The position numbers and the translations under genes were made by a program. A DNA stretch of 64,000 nucleotides, from positions 460,069-524,068 of the forward strand of contig NZ_JACHJI010000005.1 of assembly GCF_014203535.1 (NCBI RefSeq), in the 5' to 3' direction. Position 1 is the stretch's first letter. Each line of letters starts with the position of its first letter. Below are positions 35,711 to 43,845 of this stretch, in pieces. Below the pieces are notes generated by a model that saw only the letters and a program-made list of their open reading frames with translations, was not told where the DNA came from and did not search any database. Origin of the DNA: Streptomyces griseomycini (GTDB lineage: Bacteria; Actinomycetota; Actinomycetes; Streptomycetales; Streptomycetaceae).

Positions 35711-36547
35711 TCACTTGCCGACACCGTCGGCCAGGCCCTTGACGATGTAGCGCTGGCCGAAGAGGAACAGGAGCACGACGGGGACCGCGGCGATCACCAT
35801 GCCGGCGAACACGACGGGAAAATCCGTGCCGTGCTTGCTCATCAGGCTCGTCAGGCCGACCGGCAGGGTCTGCACGTCACTGCCGTTGGTGAACACCATG
35901 GCGAACAGGTATTCGTTCCACGCGAAGAGCACGTGCAGCAGGACCGTGGACGTGATGACAGGCTTGCACATCGGCAGGATGATCCGCCAGAACGCGGTCC
36001 AGCGGCCGGCCCCGTCGATCTGCGCCGCCTCGTCCACCTCGCGCGGCAGGTCGATCATGTAGGCGCGGATGAGGAAGGTGGTGAAGGGGACACGGAAGGC
36101 CGTGTAGAGGATGAGCAGTGCCCAGAAACTGTTGTACAGGCCGATCGACTGGAACATGCGCACCAGCGGGACCAGGGCGACGGTCGGGGTGAGCATGAGG
36201 CCGCCCAGGATGACGGCGGTGAGCACCTTGTTGAACGGGATGTCCACCCGCGTCAGTCCGTACGCCGCCCAGGCGCTGATGAAGACGGTCGCCACCGTGG
36301 ACGTCACCGTGACCAGGACGCTGGTCGCGAGGTAGTCGCTGACGCCGCGGTTCCACGCGTCGCGGTAGTTGCCGAAGCTCAGGTCGGTGGGGAGCGCGAA
36401 GGGGTTGCCGAAGAGTTCGGCGTTGGTCTTGAACCCGTTCAGGACCATCCACAGCAGCGGATAGAGCACCACGACCGCGAGGCTCAGCAGGAAGGCCCAC
36501 ATGAACAGGCGCGCGATCACGCCGAGGAAGCCGAGACGGCTCACCAT
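35711..36547 (-). CDS. Carbohydrate ABC transporter permease (second subunit)
   Basis: A 278-residue MalG-type inner membrane permease with six helices: AFLLSLAVVVLYPLLWMVLN at the N-terminus and FGNYRDAWNRGVSDYLATSV before the core. The EAA loop reads EVDEAAQIDGAGRWTAFWRI (about residues 180-199), contacting the shared ATPase; no ATPase gene is here, so MsiK or another general ATPase is inferred. It ends with FLFGQRYIVKGLADGVGK. ATG at 36547 overlaps the end of the first permease gene (stop at 36541), indicating translational coupling; the ribosome site GGGTGGA lies in that gene. Confidence 0.92.
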   Translation of the reverse strand: MVSRLGFLGVIARLFMWAFLLSLAVVVLYPLLWMVLNGFKTNAELFGNPFALPTDLSFGNYRDAWNRGVSDYLATSVLVTVTSTVATVFISAWAAYGLTRVDIPFNKVLTAVILGGLMLTPTVALVPLVRMFQSIGLYNSFWALLILYTAFRVPFTTFLIRAYMIDLPREVDEAAQIDGAGRWTAFWRIILPMCKPVITSTVLLHVLFAWNEYLFAMVFTNGSDVQTLPVGLTSLMSKHGTDFPVVFAGMVIAAVPVVLLFLFGQRYIVKGLADGVGK

Positions 36548-37428
36548 TCCACCCTTCTTCTCCGGGTGAACCACAGCTGTGCCATCGCGACCGTGAGGGT
36601 GACCACGAAGATCACGGTGCCGATGGCCGCGGCGTGGCCGAAGTCGTTGCGTACGAATCCGTTGCGGTACAGCCACGTGCCGAGCACGTGGGTCGAGTTG
36701 TCGGGTCCGCCGCTGGTCATCACCATGACCTCGTTGAACACCTGGAAGGCGCCCGACACGGTGACCAGGACCATGAGCCCGGTCATCTCCCGCACGAGCG
36801 GGAGCGTGACCTGGAAGAAGCGGCGGACGGGGCCGGCGCCGTCCAGGGCGGCCGCTTCGTGGAGCTCCGCGGGGATCCGCTGGATGGCGACGGCGAACAG
36901 CAGCGTCGAGTAGCCGAAGCCCTGCCACTGGCTCATCGCGATGACCGCCGTCATGGCGGTGCTCTCCTGGCCCAGCCAGGCGTGGTCGAACGTGCCGGGC
37001 GCGACCGCCTCCAGGGCGTGGTTGAGCAGGCCGAGGTTGGGCTCGTAGACGAAGTAGAAGAGCAGTCCCGCGACGGTCAGTGAGATCGCGGAGGGGATGA
37101 AGTAGATCGTCCGGAGGGCGCGCTGCCACCGCGTACTGCGGATGCTCTCGACGAGTGCGGCCAGCAGGAGGGCACCGAAGACCTGGAAGACGACCGACAG
37201 CAGGGCGTACCGGAGGTTGTTGGTGAAGGAGGTCCAGAAGACCGGGTCGGCGAACAGGTCGCGGTAGTTGTCCAGGCCGACGAACTGCTGGCTGCCGCTG
37301 TAGATGTCCCAGGTCAGAGTGGAGTAACCGAAGTTCTGGACGAGCGGGAGGTAGACGAAGACCGCGAGCAGGACGAGGGCCGGCACGGTCCACGCGAGCC
37401 CGGCTGCTCTTCGGTACAGAGTGCGCAC
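36541..37428 (-). CDS. Carbohydrate ABC transporter permease (first subunit)
   Basis: A 295-residue MalF-type permease with six helices starting AWTVPALVLLAVFVYLPLVQ. The substrate-side loop is FVGLDNYRDLFADPVFWTSF, and the EAA motif is ELHEAAALDGAGPVRRFFQV (about residues 190-209). It pairs with the permease at 35711-36547 and the binding protein at 37457-38776 (28 bases upstream). Together they import the sugar conjugate processed by the divergent SIS and PfkB enzymes. Confidence 0.92.
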   Translation of the reverse strand: MRTLYRRAAGLAWTVPALVLLAVFVYLPLVQNFGYSTLTWDIYSGSQQFVGLDNYRDLFADPVFWTSFTNNLRYALLSVVFQVFGALLLAALVESIRSTRWQRALRTIYFIPSAISLTVAGLLFYFVYEPNLGLLNHALEAVAPGTFDHAWLGQESTAMTAVIAMSQWQGFGYSTLLFAVAIQRIPAELHEAAALDGAGPVRRFFQVTLPLVREMTGLMVLVTVSGAFQVFNEVMVMTSGGPDNSTHVLGTWLYRNGFVRNDFGHAAAIGTVIFVVTLTVAMAQLWFTRRRRVEW

Positions 37429-37456
37429 CGGATTGATTCCCTTCAGCCCGCGCCGG

Positions 37457-38776
37457 TCACTCGGCGGAGTCGGAGGCCCGGCGCACGCCGTCCATGACCT
37501 GCTCGGGCGACTTGCTGCCGCTGATGAGGGCCTCGCCGCCGGCCAGCCACGCGTCGGCGACCTCCGGCGCGGTGACCATGTCCAGCCAGCCGGCGAGCCG
37601 CGGGGCCTTGTTGACCAGGTCGATCCCCTCCTGGACGGCCTTGCTGGACGTCTGCGGTGTCACCGCGCCGACCACGGTGCTCGGCTGACCGTAGGGCGGC
37701 GCGGACAGGGTTCTCGCGTGGGCGGTGCTCGTCACGAACTTCATGAAGTCGACGGCGAGAGCCGCGCGCGGCGACCGGGCGTTGACGAAGTACCCCTCGG
37801 GTGCCCCCTCGATGACCTTCGGGTCTCCCTTGGCTTCGGCGGCGGCGGGCAGCGGGAAGATGCCCAGGTCCCCGGGCTTGAGCGTGCCGCCGGAGGTGGT
37901 GTTGTCGAACTCCAGGATCTCCTGGTAGTACATGGCGGCCTTGCCCTGCCCGAAGGCCTCCTGTGCCGAGGTGTAGAGGACGCCGTTGGTGCCGCGTCCG
38001 GTGTCGGTGCAGACGGACACCAGGGTCTTGAACTGCTTGAGGGCGCTCAAGTAGCCCGGGTCGTCCCACGTGGCGGTCTTCGGGTCGTAGTCGGCCTCGC
38101 GGACGTCGGCCGGCACGTTGTGGGCGAAGAGCTGCTGGAGGTAGTGCAGGGCGGGCCAGCCGTCCTTGTTGCCGAAGGCGATGGGCTCGTAGCCGGCCTC
38201 GCGCAGGTCCGGGCAGGCGGCGATCAGCTCTTCGAAGGTCTTCGGCACGTCGACGCCGGCCTTGTCGAAGGCCGACTTGTTGTAGCCCATGAACTTGCCG
38301 TTGTTGTACAGCGGGACGCCGTAGTAGCGGCCGTCGTGGGCGAACGCCGACAGCGCCGACTCACCGAAGGTCCTGCCCCACGCGGTGTCGGGGTTGATCA
38401 CCTTGGTGAGGTCCGCCGCGCGGCCTCCGCGGATGAAGTTCTCCGCCCAGTTGCCCGTCCAGGTGAAGTAGATGTCGGGCAGGGCGTCCGACGCGGTGAG
38501 CGTCTTGGTCTTGTCCTTGATGCTCTGGTCGGTCTCCTGGATCAGCTCGACGTTCACCTTCGGGTGCCTGCGCTCGTACGCGGCGGCGAGGTCTTCGAAG
38601 TAGGGCTCCAGGGGCTCGCCCGCGAATTTGGTGAGGATGCTCAGGGTGCCGGAGTACTCCGGCTTCGCGGTCACGTCGGCCGCGGGACCCTTCGCCGGTC
38701 CGGCGAAGCAGCCGGTGAGGACGAGTGCCGAGGCCCCGAGGAGTGCCGCGGACCGCGTCAGTGCACGTGCGCGCAT
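37457..38776 (-). CDS. ABC transporter substrate-binding lipoprotein
   Basis: A 439-residue extracellular solute-binding protein, family 1. The lipobox LVLTGC places the lipidated Cys at residue 23. Conserved segments include SGTLSILTKFAGEPLEPYFE, AYERRHPKVNVELIQETDQ, LPDIYFTWTGNWAENFIRGG and YYGVPLYNNGKFMGYNKSAF, typical of sugar binders. It is the first gene of the leftward operon and starts 108 bases from a palindrome containing ATACCGGTA. In Bacillus the equivalent fructoselysine importer component is FrlO; the assignment here rests on neighbours. Confidence 0.9.
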   Translation of the reverse strand: MRARALTRSAALLGASALVLTGCFAGPAKGPAADVTAKPEYSGTLSILTKFAGEPLEPYFEDLAAAYERRHPKVNVELIQETDQSIKDKTKTLTASDALPDIYFTWTGNWAENFIRGGRAADLTKVINPDTAWGRTFGESALSAFAHDGRYYGVPLYNNGKFMGYNKSAFDKAGVDVPKTFEELIAACPDLREAGYEPIAFGNKDGWPALHYLQQLFAHNVPADVREADYDPKTATWDDPGYLSALKQFKTLVSVCTDTGRGTNGVLYTSAQEAFGQGKAAMYYQEILEFDNTTSGGTLKPGDLGIFPLPAAAEAKGDPKVIEGAPEGYFVNARSPRAALAVDFMKFVTSTAHARTLSAPPYGQPSTVVGAVTPQTSSKAVQEGIDLVNKAPRLAGWLDMVTAPEVADAWLAGGEALISGSKSPEQVMDGVRRASDSAE

Positions 38777-38883
38777 GGGCGTCCTTTCGTCGATGGGAGG
38801 GCCCGCCGGAGGCGCGGGCGCGTCGGATCCGCTGCGGGGTGTCCGGGGGACGGCCGCTGGCGTGCGGCGACTGTACAGAGAAT

Positions 38884-38899
38884 CTGATACCGGTACCAG
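38884..38899. promoter_or_regulatory. Candidate LacI operator, leftward arm
   Basis: CTGATACCGGTACCAG, an inverted repeat with central CG and one mismatched arm base, 108 bases before the binding-protein gene. It is nearly identical to the perfect palindrome at 39076-39089. Confidence 0.7.
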
Positions 38900-39075
38900 A
38901 GTCGGAGCGAAGATCTTCTTCGGAAAGGTGCGAGGGCATGCCGCAGCGTAGCTGCTTCCCTCCGTGCGGATTGATGAAGTGCCAGCTCAGAGCCGCTTAT
39001 CAGGTGGACTGCAGGCCTGTGGGCGCCTCACCGCTGTTGACGCCGTCGGTGCGCTGTGTCAGCGTGTGGCCCGCG

Positions 39076-39089
39076 TGATACCGGTATCA
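39076..39089. promoter_or_regulatory. Candidate LacI operator, rightward arm
   Basis: TGATACCGGTATCA, a perfect 14-bp palindrome with the central CG typical of LacI-family sites, 48 bases before the start of the SIS gene. Paired with 38884-38899, the sites are about 190 bases apart, allowing cooperative binding or looping by the LacI protein at 41282. Confidence 0.75.
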
Positions 39090-39136
39090 GGTCGCTCAGC
39101 GCCGCCGGCCGCACCCGTTCCCGAAAGGACGCGAAG

Positions 39137-40138
39137 ATGCTCGGATTCGACGAGCCGGAATTCCTCTCCCAGCTGGCGAGCACGGTGGCCCTGCGCCCCC
39201 GGATCGAGGAGCTCGCCGACCGCCTCACGGACGACGGCTTCGACAACCTCTTCCTCGTCGGTGCCGGCGGCACCTACGCCCAGATGTGGCCGTACGAACA
39301 ACTCGCCCGCCGCACCTCGACGCTGCCCGTCCACGCCGTCATCGCGGCGGAGCTGGTCACCGGGGGAGAGGCGACGCTCGGTGAGCGCTCGGTCGCCGTC
39401 TTCACCTCGGTGTCGGGCACCACCGAGGACAGCCTCCGGGCCATCGAGTACTGCAGGGCGAGGGGGGTTCGCACCGTCGGGTTCACGGGCTACGCCGAGT
39501 CCCCCGTCGCCCGGAGCGTGGACGTGGCCCTCGTCTCCGAGCCGAAGGCCTGGCCCTTCGACCCGCAGATGCTGCTGCTCATGGGGCGGCTGCTCGCACG
39601 CCGGGGCGAGTTCGAGGGGTACGACAAGCTCGCCGGCGAACTCGCCGGACTGCCCGGCATCCTCCTCGACGTGGCACGGCAGGCCGAGCCGACGGCCGCC
39701 GCCTTCGCCGAGGCCCACAAGGACACCGACTACCACTTCCTGGTCGGCGGCGGAAACCTGTGGGGGTTCACCTACCTGTACTCCATGTGCATCCTCGAGG
39801 AGATGCAGTGGCTGCGCACCACCCGCGTGCACAGCGCCGAGTTCTTCCACGGCTCCCTGGAACTCCTCGAAGAGGACACGAGCGTGCTCGTCTTCCAGGG
39901 AGAGGACGAGACCCGCGCCCTCACCGACCGGGTCGAGGCCTTCGCCAAGCGCATCTCCCGCGACGTGACCGTCTTCGACACCCGCGACTACCCGCTGCCC
40001 GGCATCAGCCCGGAGTTCCGCGGCCTGCTCGCACCGCTGGTGCTCGACACCGTCATGGGCCGGGTCAGCAAGCACCTGGAGCGGGTGCGCGGACACTCGC
40101 TCGACCTGCGCCGCTACTACCGCGTCATGGACTACTGA
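39137..40138 (+). CDS. frlB: SIS-domain protein, fructoselysine-6-phosphate deglycase-like
   Basis: A 333-residue double-SIS protein. The first SIS domain has NLFLVGAGGTYAQMWPYEQL and VAVFTSVSGTTEDSLRAIEY (S-x-S-x-x-T sugar-phosphate pocket). The second has YHFLVGGGNLWGFTYLYSMC, ILEEMQWLRTTRVHSAEFFH and GSLELLEEDTSVLVFQGEDE, with the E-F-x-H-G-x-L-E motif of FrlB/GlmS-type enzymes; the C-terminus LDLRRYYRVMDY parallels the D-x-R-R-Y-Y ending of FrlB. Proposed reaction: hydrolysis of fructoselysine-6-phosphate to lysine and glucose-6-phosphate. ATG at 39137 follows GAAAGGA. It leads the rightward operon. Confidence 0.75.
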   Translation: MLGFDEPEFLSQLASTVALRPRIEELADRLTDDGFDNLFLVGAGGTYAQMWPYEQLARRTSTLPVHAVIAAELVTGGEATLGERSVAVFTSVSGTTEDSLRAIEYCRARGVRTVGFTGYAESPVARSVDVALVSEPKAWPFDPQMLLLMGRLLARRGEFEGYDKLAGELAGLPGILLDVARQAEPTAAAFAEAHKDTDYHFLVGGGNLWGFTYLYSMCILEEMQWLRTTRVHSAEFFHGSLELLEEDTSVLVFQGEDETRALTDRVEAFAKRISRDVTVFDTRDYPLPGISPEFRGLLAPLVLDTVMGRVSKHLERVRGHSLDLRRYYRVMDY

Positions 40139-40146
40139 GACACGCG

Positions 40147-40191
40147 GCCGGCCGCTGCCGCACCGGGGCCCCCGGTGCGGCAGCGGCCGGC
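40147..40191 (+). terminator. Strong hairpin just after the SIS gene
   Basis: A perfect GC-rich inverted repeat of about 19 bp with a 3-5-base loop, starting nine bases after the SIS stop and before the PfkB gene. It could terminate most transcripts or stabilise the upstream message. Confidence 0.7.
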
Positions 40192-40287
40192 GCGACCCGG
40201 CGCGGCGCCCTCGTCCCGCCCGGGGACTGCGGCGCACGACCGCCGTCTCGCTTCCGCACGGTCCGCAGTCCACAGTCCGCACCCGCC

Positions 40288-40313
40288 GCCCGGCACCGAG
40301 TCCGGTGCCGGGC
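40288..40313. terminator. Second hairpin upstream of the PfkB gene
   Basis: An 11-bp perfect stem (GCCCGGCACCG with its complement) and 4-base loop (AGTC), 53 bases before the PfkB start. Could be a second attenuator or processing stem. No promoter could be identified between the two hairpins. Confidence 0.5.
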
Positions 40314-40366
40314 GCCCGTCCGTGCCCCCGCCCCGTGGCGTGCCGGGCCAGCGCACAGGAGAACCC

Positions 40367-41239
40367 ATGAGAGTCCTCGGCTTCGGCGACAACATCGTCG
40401 ACCGGTTCGTCGACCGCGGCGTCGACTACCCGGGCGGCAACAGCGTGAACGTGGCCGTCTACGCCAGGCGCCTCGGCCTGGAGGCGGCGTACCTCGGAGT
40501 GTTCGGCGACGACGCCCTCGGCCGCTTCCTGCGCGAGGCCATCGCGGACACCGGGGTGGCCGTCGACCACTGCGCCGTGCGCGACGGCGAGAGCGGCGTG
40601 TCCACCCTCCGGGTCGACTCCGGCGACCGCGTCTTCCTCGGCTGGAACGGAGGCGGCGTCACCGTGCGCGAGCCGCTGGTCCTCGACAGCGGCCTGCTCG
40701 CCTACGTGTCCTCCTTCGACCTGGTGCACTCCAGCGTGTACTCGGGCAGCGAGGGCGAACTGCCCAAGCTCGCCGGACTCGACACGCTCACGACCTTCGA
40801 CCTGTCCAGCGAGGAGGAGTACCGCACGCCCGACTACCTGGACCGGGTCTGCCCGTACGCCGACCTCGTGCTGCTGTCCTGCTCCCACCTGGACGAGACG
40901 GCCACCCACGACCTGCTGGCCGAGGCGGTGCGACGCGGCGCCGGACTCGCCCTCGCCACCCGAGGCGCCGAGGGCGCCGTCGCCCACGACGGCCGTACGA
41001 CCGTGGCGGCGCCGGCCCGCCCCCTGGACGACGGGGAACCCCTCGTCGACACGATGGGCTGCGGTGACGCCTTCCTCGCCGGCTTCGTGGTGTCGCTGCT
41101 GCGCGCGGGATGGCGCAGGCCCACCCCGCCCGACCGCCACCAGCTGGAGCGCGCGCTGCACGACGGCGCGGACGCCGCCCACGACCAGTGCTTCACCGAG
41201 GCGGCGTTCGGCCGTGGCCGGCCCACGGGCTTTGTCTAG
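40367..41239 (+). CDS. frlD: PfkB carbohydrate kinase, fructoselysine 6-kinase-like
   Basis: A 290-residue ribokinase-fold kinase. The N-terminus VLGFGDNIVDRFVDRGVDYP and the sugar-binding GGNSVNVAVYARRLGL match FrlD (G-D-N-x-V-D and S-G-G-N-A-V-N-V-A-V-Y). The lid region ends in FLGWNGGGV; TTFDLSSEEEY parallels A-F-D-F-S-D; the ATP/anion-hole motif DTMGCGDAFLAGF contains catalytic Asp234. The proposed product, fructoselysine-6-phosphate, is the SIS enzyme's substrate. ATG at 40367 follows AGGAG. The LacI gene follows 42 bases later. Confidence 0.75.
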   Translation: MRVLGFGDNIVDRFVDRGVDYPGGNSVNVAVYARRLGLEAAYLGVFGDDALGRFLREAIADTGVAVDHCAVRDGESGVSTLRVDSGDRVFLGWNGGGVTVREPLVLDSGLLAYVSSFDLVHSSVYSGSEGELPKLAGLDTLTTFDLSSEEEYRTPDYLDRVCPYADLVLLSCSHLDETATHDLLAEAVRRGAGLALATRGAEGAVAHDGRTTVAAPARPLDDGEPLVDTMGCGDAFLAGFVVSLLRAGWRRPTPPDRHQLERALHDGADAAHDQCFTEAAFGRGRPTGFV

Positions 41240-41281
41240 CATGTGGACAGCCGTCGATCACGAGAAGCGAGGTACCGAGCG

Positions 41282-42382
41282 ATGCCAGGAGAGCGGCCCC
41301 GCCCGTCGGCGTCCCCGACGATCTCCGAGGTGGCCGCGGAGGCCGGGGTCGGCCGGGCGACCGCCGCCCGCACGCTCGGCGGATACGGATACGTCAGTCC
41401 GGAGCTGAAGGAGCGGGTGCTCGCCGCGGCCGAGAAGCTCGGCTATCGCGCGAACGCGCTGGCCCGCAGCATGTCGACAGGGGTGACCCACACCCTCGGG
41501 GTCATCGTCGCGGACATCGGCAACCCGTTCTTCGCGGGTGTCGTACGCGGCATCTGCGACACCTCCCGCGCCCGCGGATTCGACACGCTGGTCGTCAGTA
41601 CGTACGAGAGGCTCGACGAGGAGGTGGCGGCGGCCAACGTCCTCATCGACAAGCGCGTCGACGGCATGATCGTCGCGTCGGCGGCGGTCGACCACTCCTC
41701 GGTCGGCCACATCCGCACGGCCCTCGACCGCGGAATCCCTGTGGTCCTCGTCGACCGCGCGGTGCCCTCGCTCGATCTGGACGCCGTCGTCATCGACAAC
41801 CGGGACGCGGCGCGCGAGGCGGTGGAGAAGCTCGTCGCGGCCGGTCACCGGCGTATCGGATTCGTCTGGGGCCCACCGGTGGACAAGGCTCCCGCGACCC
41901 GCCGGGAACTGATCGCCGCCGCGTCCCGCAATCTGTGGACCGACGGGGAGCGCCTGCGCGGATACCTCGACGCGCTCGACGACGCGGGCATCCCCTTCGA
42001 CCCCGACCTGGTCATGGTCGGGCCGAAGGTGGAGGAGCGGGCGGCCCGGGAGGTCGCCCGGATGCTCGACCTCCCCGACCGCGTCACCGCGCTGTTCTGC
42101 ACCGAGACCGACGGCGTCACCGGTGCCCTGCGCGCCATCCGCGCACGGGAGCTGTCGTGCCCCGGTGACGTGTCCCTGATCGGGTTCGACGACAGCGCCT
42201 GGGCCGCGGTCATGGTGCCACCGCTGACCATGATCGAACAGCCGGTGCACCGGCTCGGGTCCACGGCCGCCGAGGTGCTGCTCGACGTCCTCGCGGGAGC
42301 CGAACCCCGCCGGGAGATGTACACCCTGCGCACCCGCCTCGTGGACCGTTCGTCGGTGGCGGCACCCCCCGGCCGGGCGTGA
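41282..42382 (+). CDS. LacI family transcriptional regulator
   Basis: A 366-residue regulator. The HTH is TISEVAAEAGVGRATAARTL with GYVSPELKERVLAAAEKLGY and the hinge helix ANALARSMST. The periplasmic-binding-like core starts TLGVIVADIGNPFFAGVVRG and ends DVSLIGFDDSAWAAVMVPPL-TMIEQPV. ATG 41282 is nine bases after GCGAGG; an in-frame GTG at 41243 is the alternative. As third gene of the rightward operon it should bind the ATACCGGTA palindromes at 38884 and 39076 and be relieved by the sugar conjugate or its phosphate. Confidence 0.93.
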   Translation: MPGERPRPSASPTISEVAAEAGVGRATAARTLGGYGYVSPELKERVLAAAEKLGYRANALARSMSTGVTHTLGVIVADIGNPFFAGVVRGICDTSRARGFDTLVVSTYERLDEEVAAANVLIDKRVDGMIVASAAVDHSSVGHIRTALDRGIPVVLVDRAVPSLDLDAVVIDNRDAAREAVEKLVAAGHRRIGFVWGPPVDKAPATRRELIAAASRNLWTDGERLRGYLDALDDAGIPFDPDLVMVGPKVEERAAREVARMLDLPDRVTALFCTETDGVTGALRAIRARELSCPGDVSLIGFDDSAWAAVMVPPLTMIEQPVHRLGSTAAEVLLDVLAGAEPRREMYTLRTRLVDRSSVAAPPGRA

Positions 42383-42404
42383 GGGCTGCGCGCCGGCCTT
42401 GGCT

Positions 42405-42690
42405 CCGGGCCCGGCGTCGGACGCACGAGGACGGGCTGTTCGACACCGGCATGGTCGAAGACGGTGTCCAGGCGCCTGAAGCGCTCGACGCCCTGGTCGA
42501 CCGAGGGCCGGGCGTCTTCCTCGTCGGTGACGTCGCAGGTCGGGGTGGGCGCCTGGCCACCCTCGACTTCGATGAGGCGGGCGGTCCCACGCAGCCCGTC
42601 CTCGGGCGGGGCGACGAGGGCGACCTGCGCGCCGGCCCGGGCGGAGGCGAGGACGGCGGCGCGGCCGATGCCGGAAGCGGCGCGGTCCGT
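42405..42690 (-). pseudogene. Short-chain dehydrogenase fragment
   Basis: Read leftward: ASGIGRAAVLASARAGAQVA, LVAPPEDGLRGTARLIEVEG, TCDVTDEEDARPSVDQGVER and RRLDTVFDHAGVEQP. This is the N-terminal Rossmann half of an SDR, with the glycine motif S-G-I-G and an N-A-G motif changed to H-A-G. The catalytic Tyr-x-x-x-Lys half is missing. Confidence 0.65.
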
Positions 42691-42699
42691 GGCGGGAAC

Positions 42700-43225
42700 G
42701 GATCGACGGGATGTCCCGCACCAGGGGCTTCGGGCTCTGCCTCTGCCTGTCACGCGTGTTCGCTGCGGAGATGCCGACGGACAGGAGCAGACCGGTCCGC
42801 TCGGCGACCGAATGGATCTTCGCGCCCTTCTTGCCGCAGTCCGCGGAATCCGGGCCCGTCAAGTACCCCCTTTCACCGCCCGCATGTTCGCCGGGCCGAT
42901 CGCGCACCGCGACCGGTCCACCCCACCGCGGGCTCCGAGACCGTCCGGCACCAGGCGGTGGAGCCCGCCCCGCGCCCGGGCCCGACCCCACCCGGTGAAC
43001 CGCCGGTGCGCGGTCGCTCCCGGCGGGCGGAAACCCGTCAGCGGTGGGCGCCGTGCACAGCACGTCGCGGCCGCGAGCACGATGCCCGCCGGCACCTGCC
43101 GGTCCCCGCACCTGCGCCGGCCTCCGCCCTGCGGCCGAAGCCGAGCGGCCGGTGCCACCCGCCGGAACGACTCCCGCACCCCGTCCGGCACCGGACGCTC
43201 CACCGTCGCCGTCCCGGCCGCCGGC
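42700..43225 (-). pseudogene. IS5 family transposase remnant
   Basis: Read leftward over two frames: PPAGSDRAPAVHRVG-like N-terminal sequence, then KGGYLTGPDSADCGKKGAKI in place of G-D-L-T-G-P-N-P-V-D-R-G-K, HSVAERTGLLLSVGISAANT and RQSPKPLVRDIPSIRSRHGP. These are the middle strands of an IS5 DDE domain with the later part deleted. It interrupts or replaces the end of the SDR fragment. Confidence 0.65.
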
Positions 43226-43267
43226 CCACTGATCGAGCCGGTTGGGACGATCTTCTAGAGTGCGCGG

Positions 43268-43816
43268 GTGGCCCCTTCTGACGCTGCGTCGAAAACACGT
43301 TTCCTGGTTCTGCACGACTACGGCATGGGCGGCGCCTGGTGGTGGGTCCACGCCCGGTCCGAACAGGAGGTGCTGGAGACCTTCGCCGACGTGGAGGTCG
43401 TGCACACCGAAGCCGCCCGCGTGGAGGCCGAGACGTGGGGTCTTGACGAGGCCGACGTCGACGGGCCGACCGCACCGCCCGGCTTGGCCGAGGCCCGGGC
43501 CAAACGGGACGCCCAGCGCGGCATGCCGGGGTTCGGCGCCTTGGCCGGCCGGGACCTGCTGTACCTGAGCCGTCGTTGGGATGAGGACGACGATCCGGCG
43601 GTCTACCTGGTGGAGGTCGGCCCCGACGGTCGTCGGCTCCGCCAGGTCGAGCTGGCCGAGGACGGAACGGCTTGCCGGAGCACTCCGGAGGACTGGCCCT
43701 TCAACCCGCCGTGGGTGGACCGCTACAGTCCGGAGTGGGTGCCGTTCGTGATCGGCCGAGAAGAGTTCGAGGCCCAGTGGACCCGGGCCGTCCACGACCC
43801 GGGCCGCTGGGACTGA
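43268..43816 (+). CDS. Conserved hypothetical protein
   Basis: A 182-residue acidic soluble protein (RFLVLHDYGMGGAWWWVHAR, VLETFADVEVVHTEAARVEA, YLVEVGPDGRRLRQVELAED, FNPPWVDRYSPEWVPFVIGR). It appears intact and resembles small Streptomyces proteins of unknown function. The start is GTG 43268; no strong ribosome site is visible, so translation may be weak or from a leaderless message. It is flanked by IS debris on both sides. Confidence 0.6.
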   Translation: MAPSDAASKTRFLVLHDYGMGGAWWWVHARSEQEVLETFADVEVVHTEAARVEAETWGLDEADVDGPTAPPGLAEARAKRDAQRGMPGFGALAGRDLLYLSRRWDEDDDPAVYLVEVGPDGRRLRQVELAEDGTACRSTPEDWPFNPPWVDRYSPEWVPFVIGREEFEAQWTRAVHDPGRWD

Positions 43817-43845
43817 CTGGTCGTTCCCCCACGGGTCGAGTCGCT

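Noticed and set aside
39059..41242. A 727-codon leftward open frame opposite the SIS and PfkB genes
   Set aside because: Its sequence is Val/Gly/Arg/His-rich without domains, and both opposite-strand genes have full motifs and ribosome sites.
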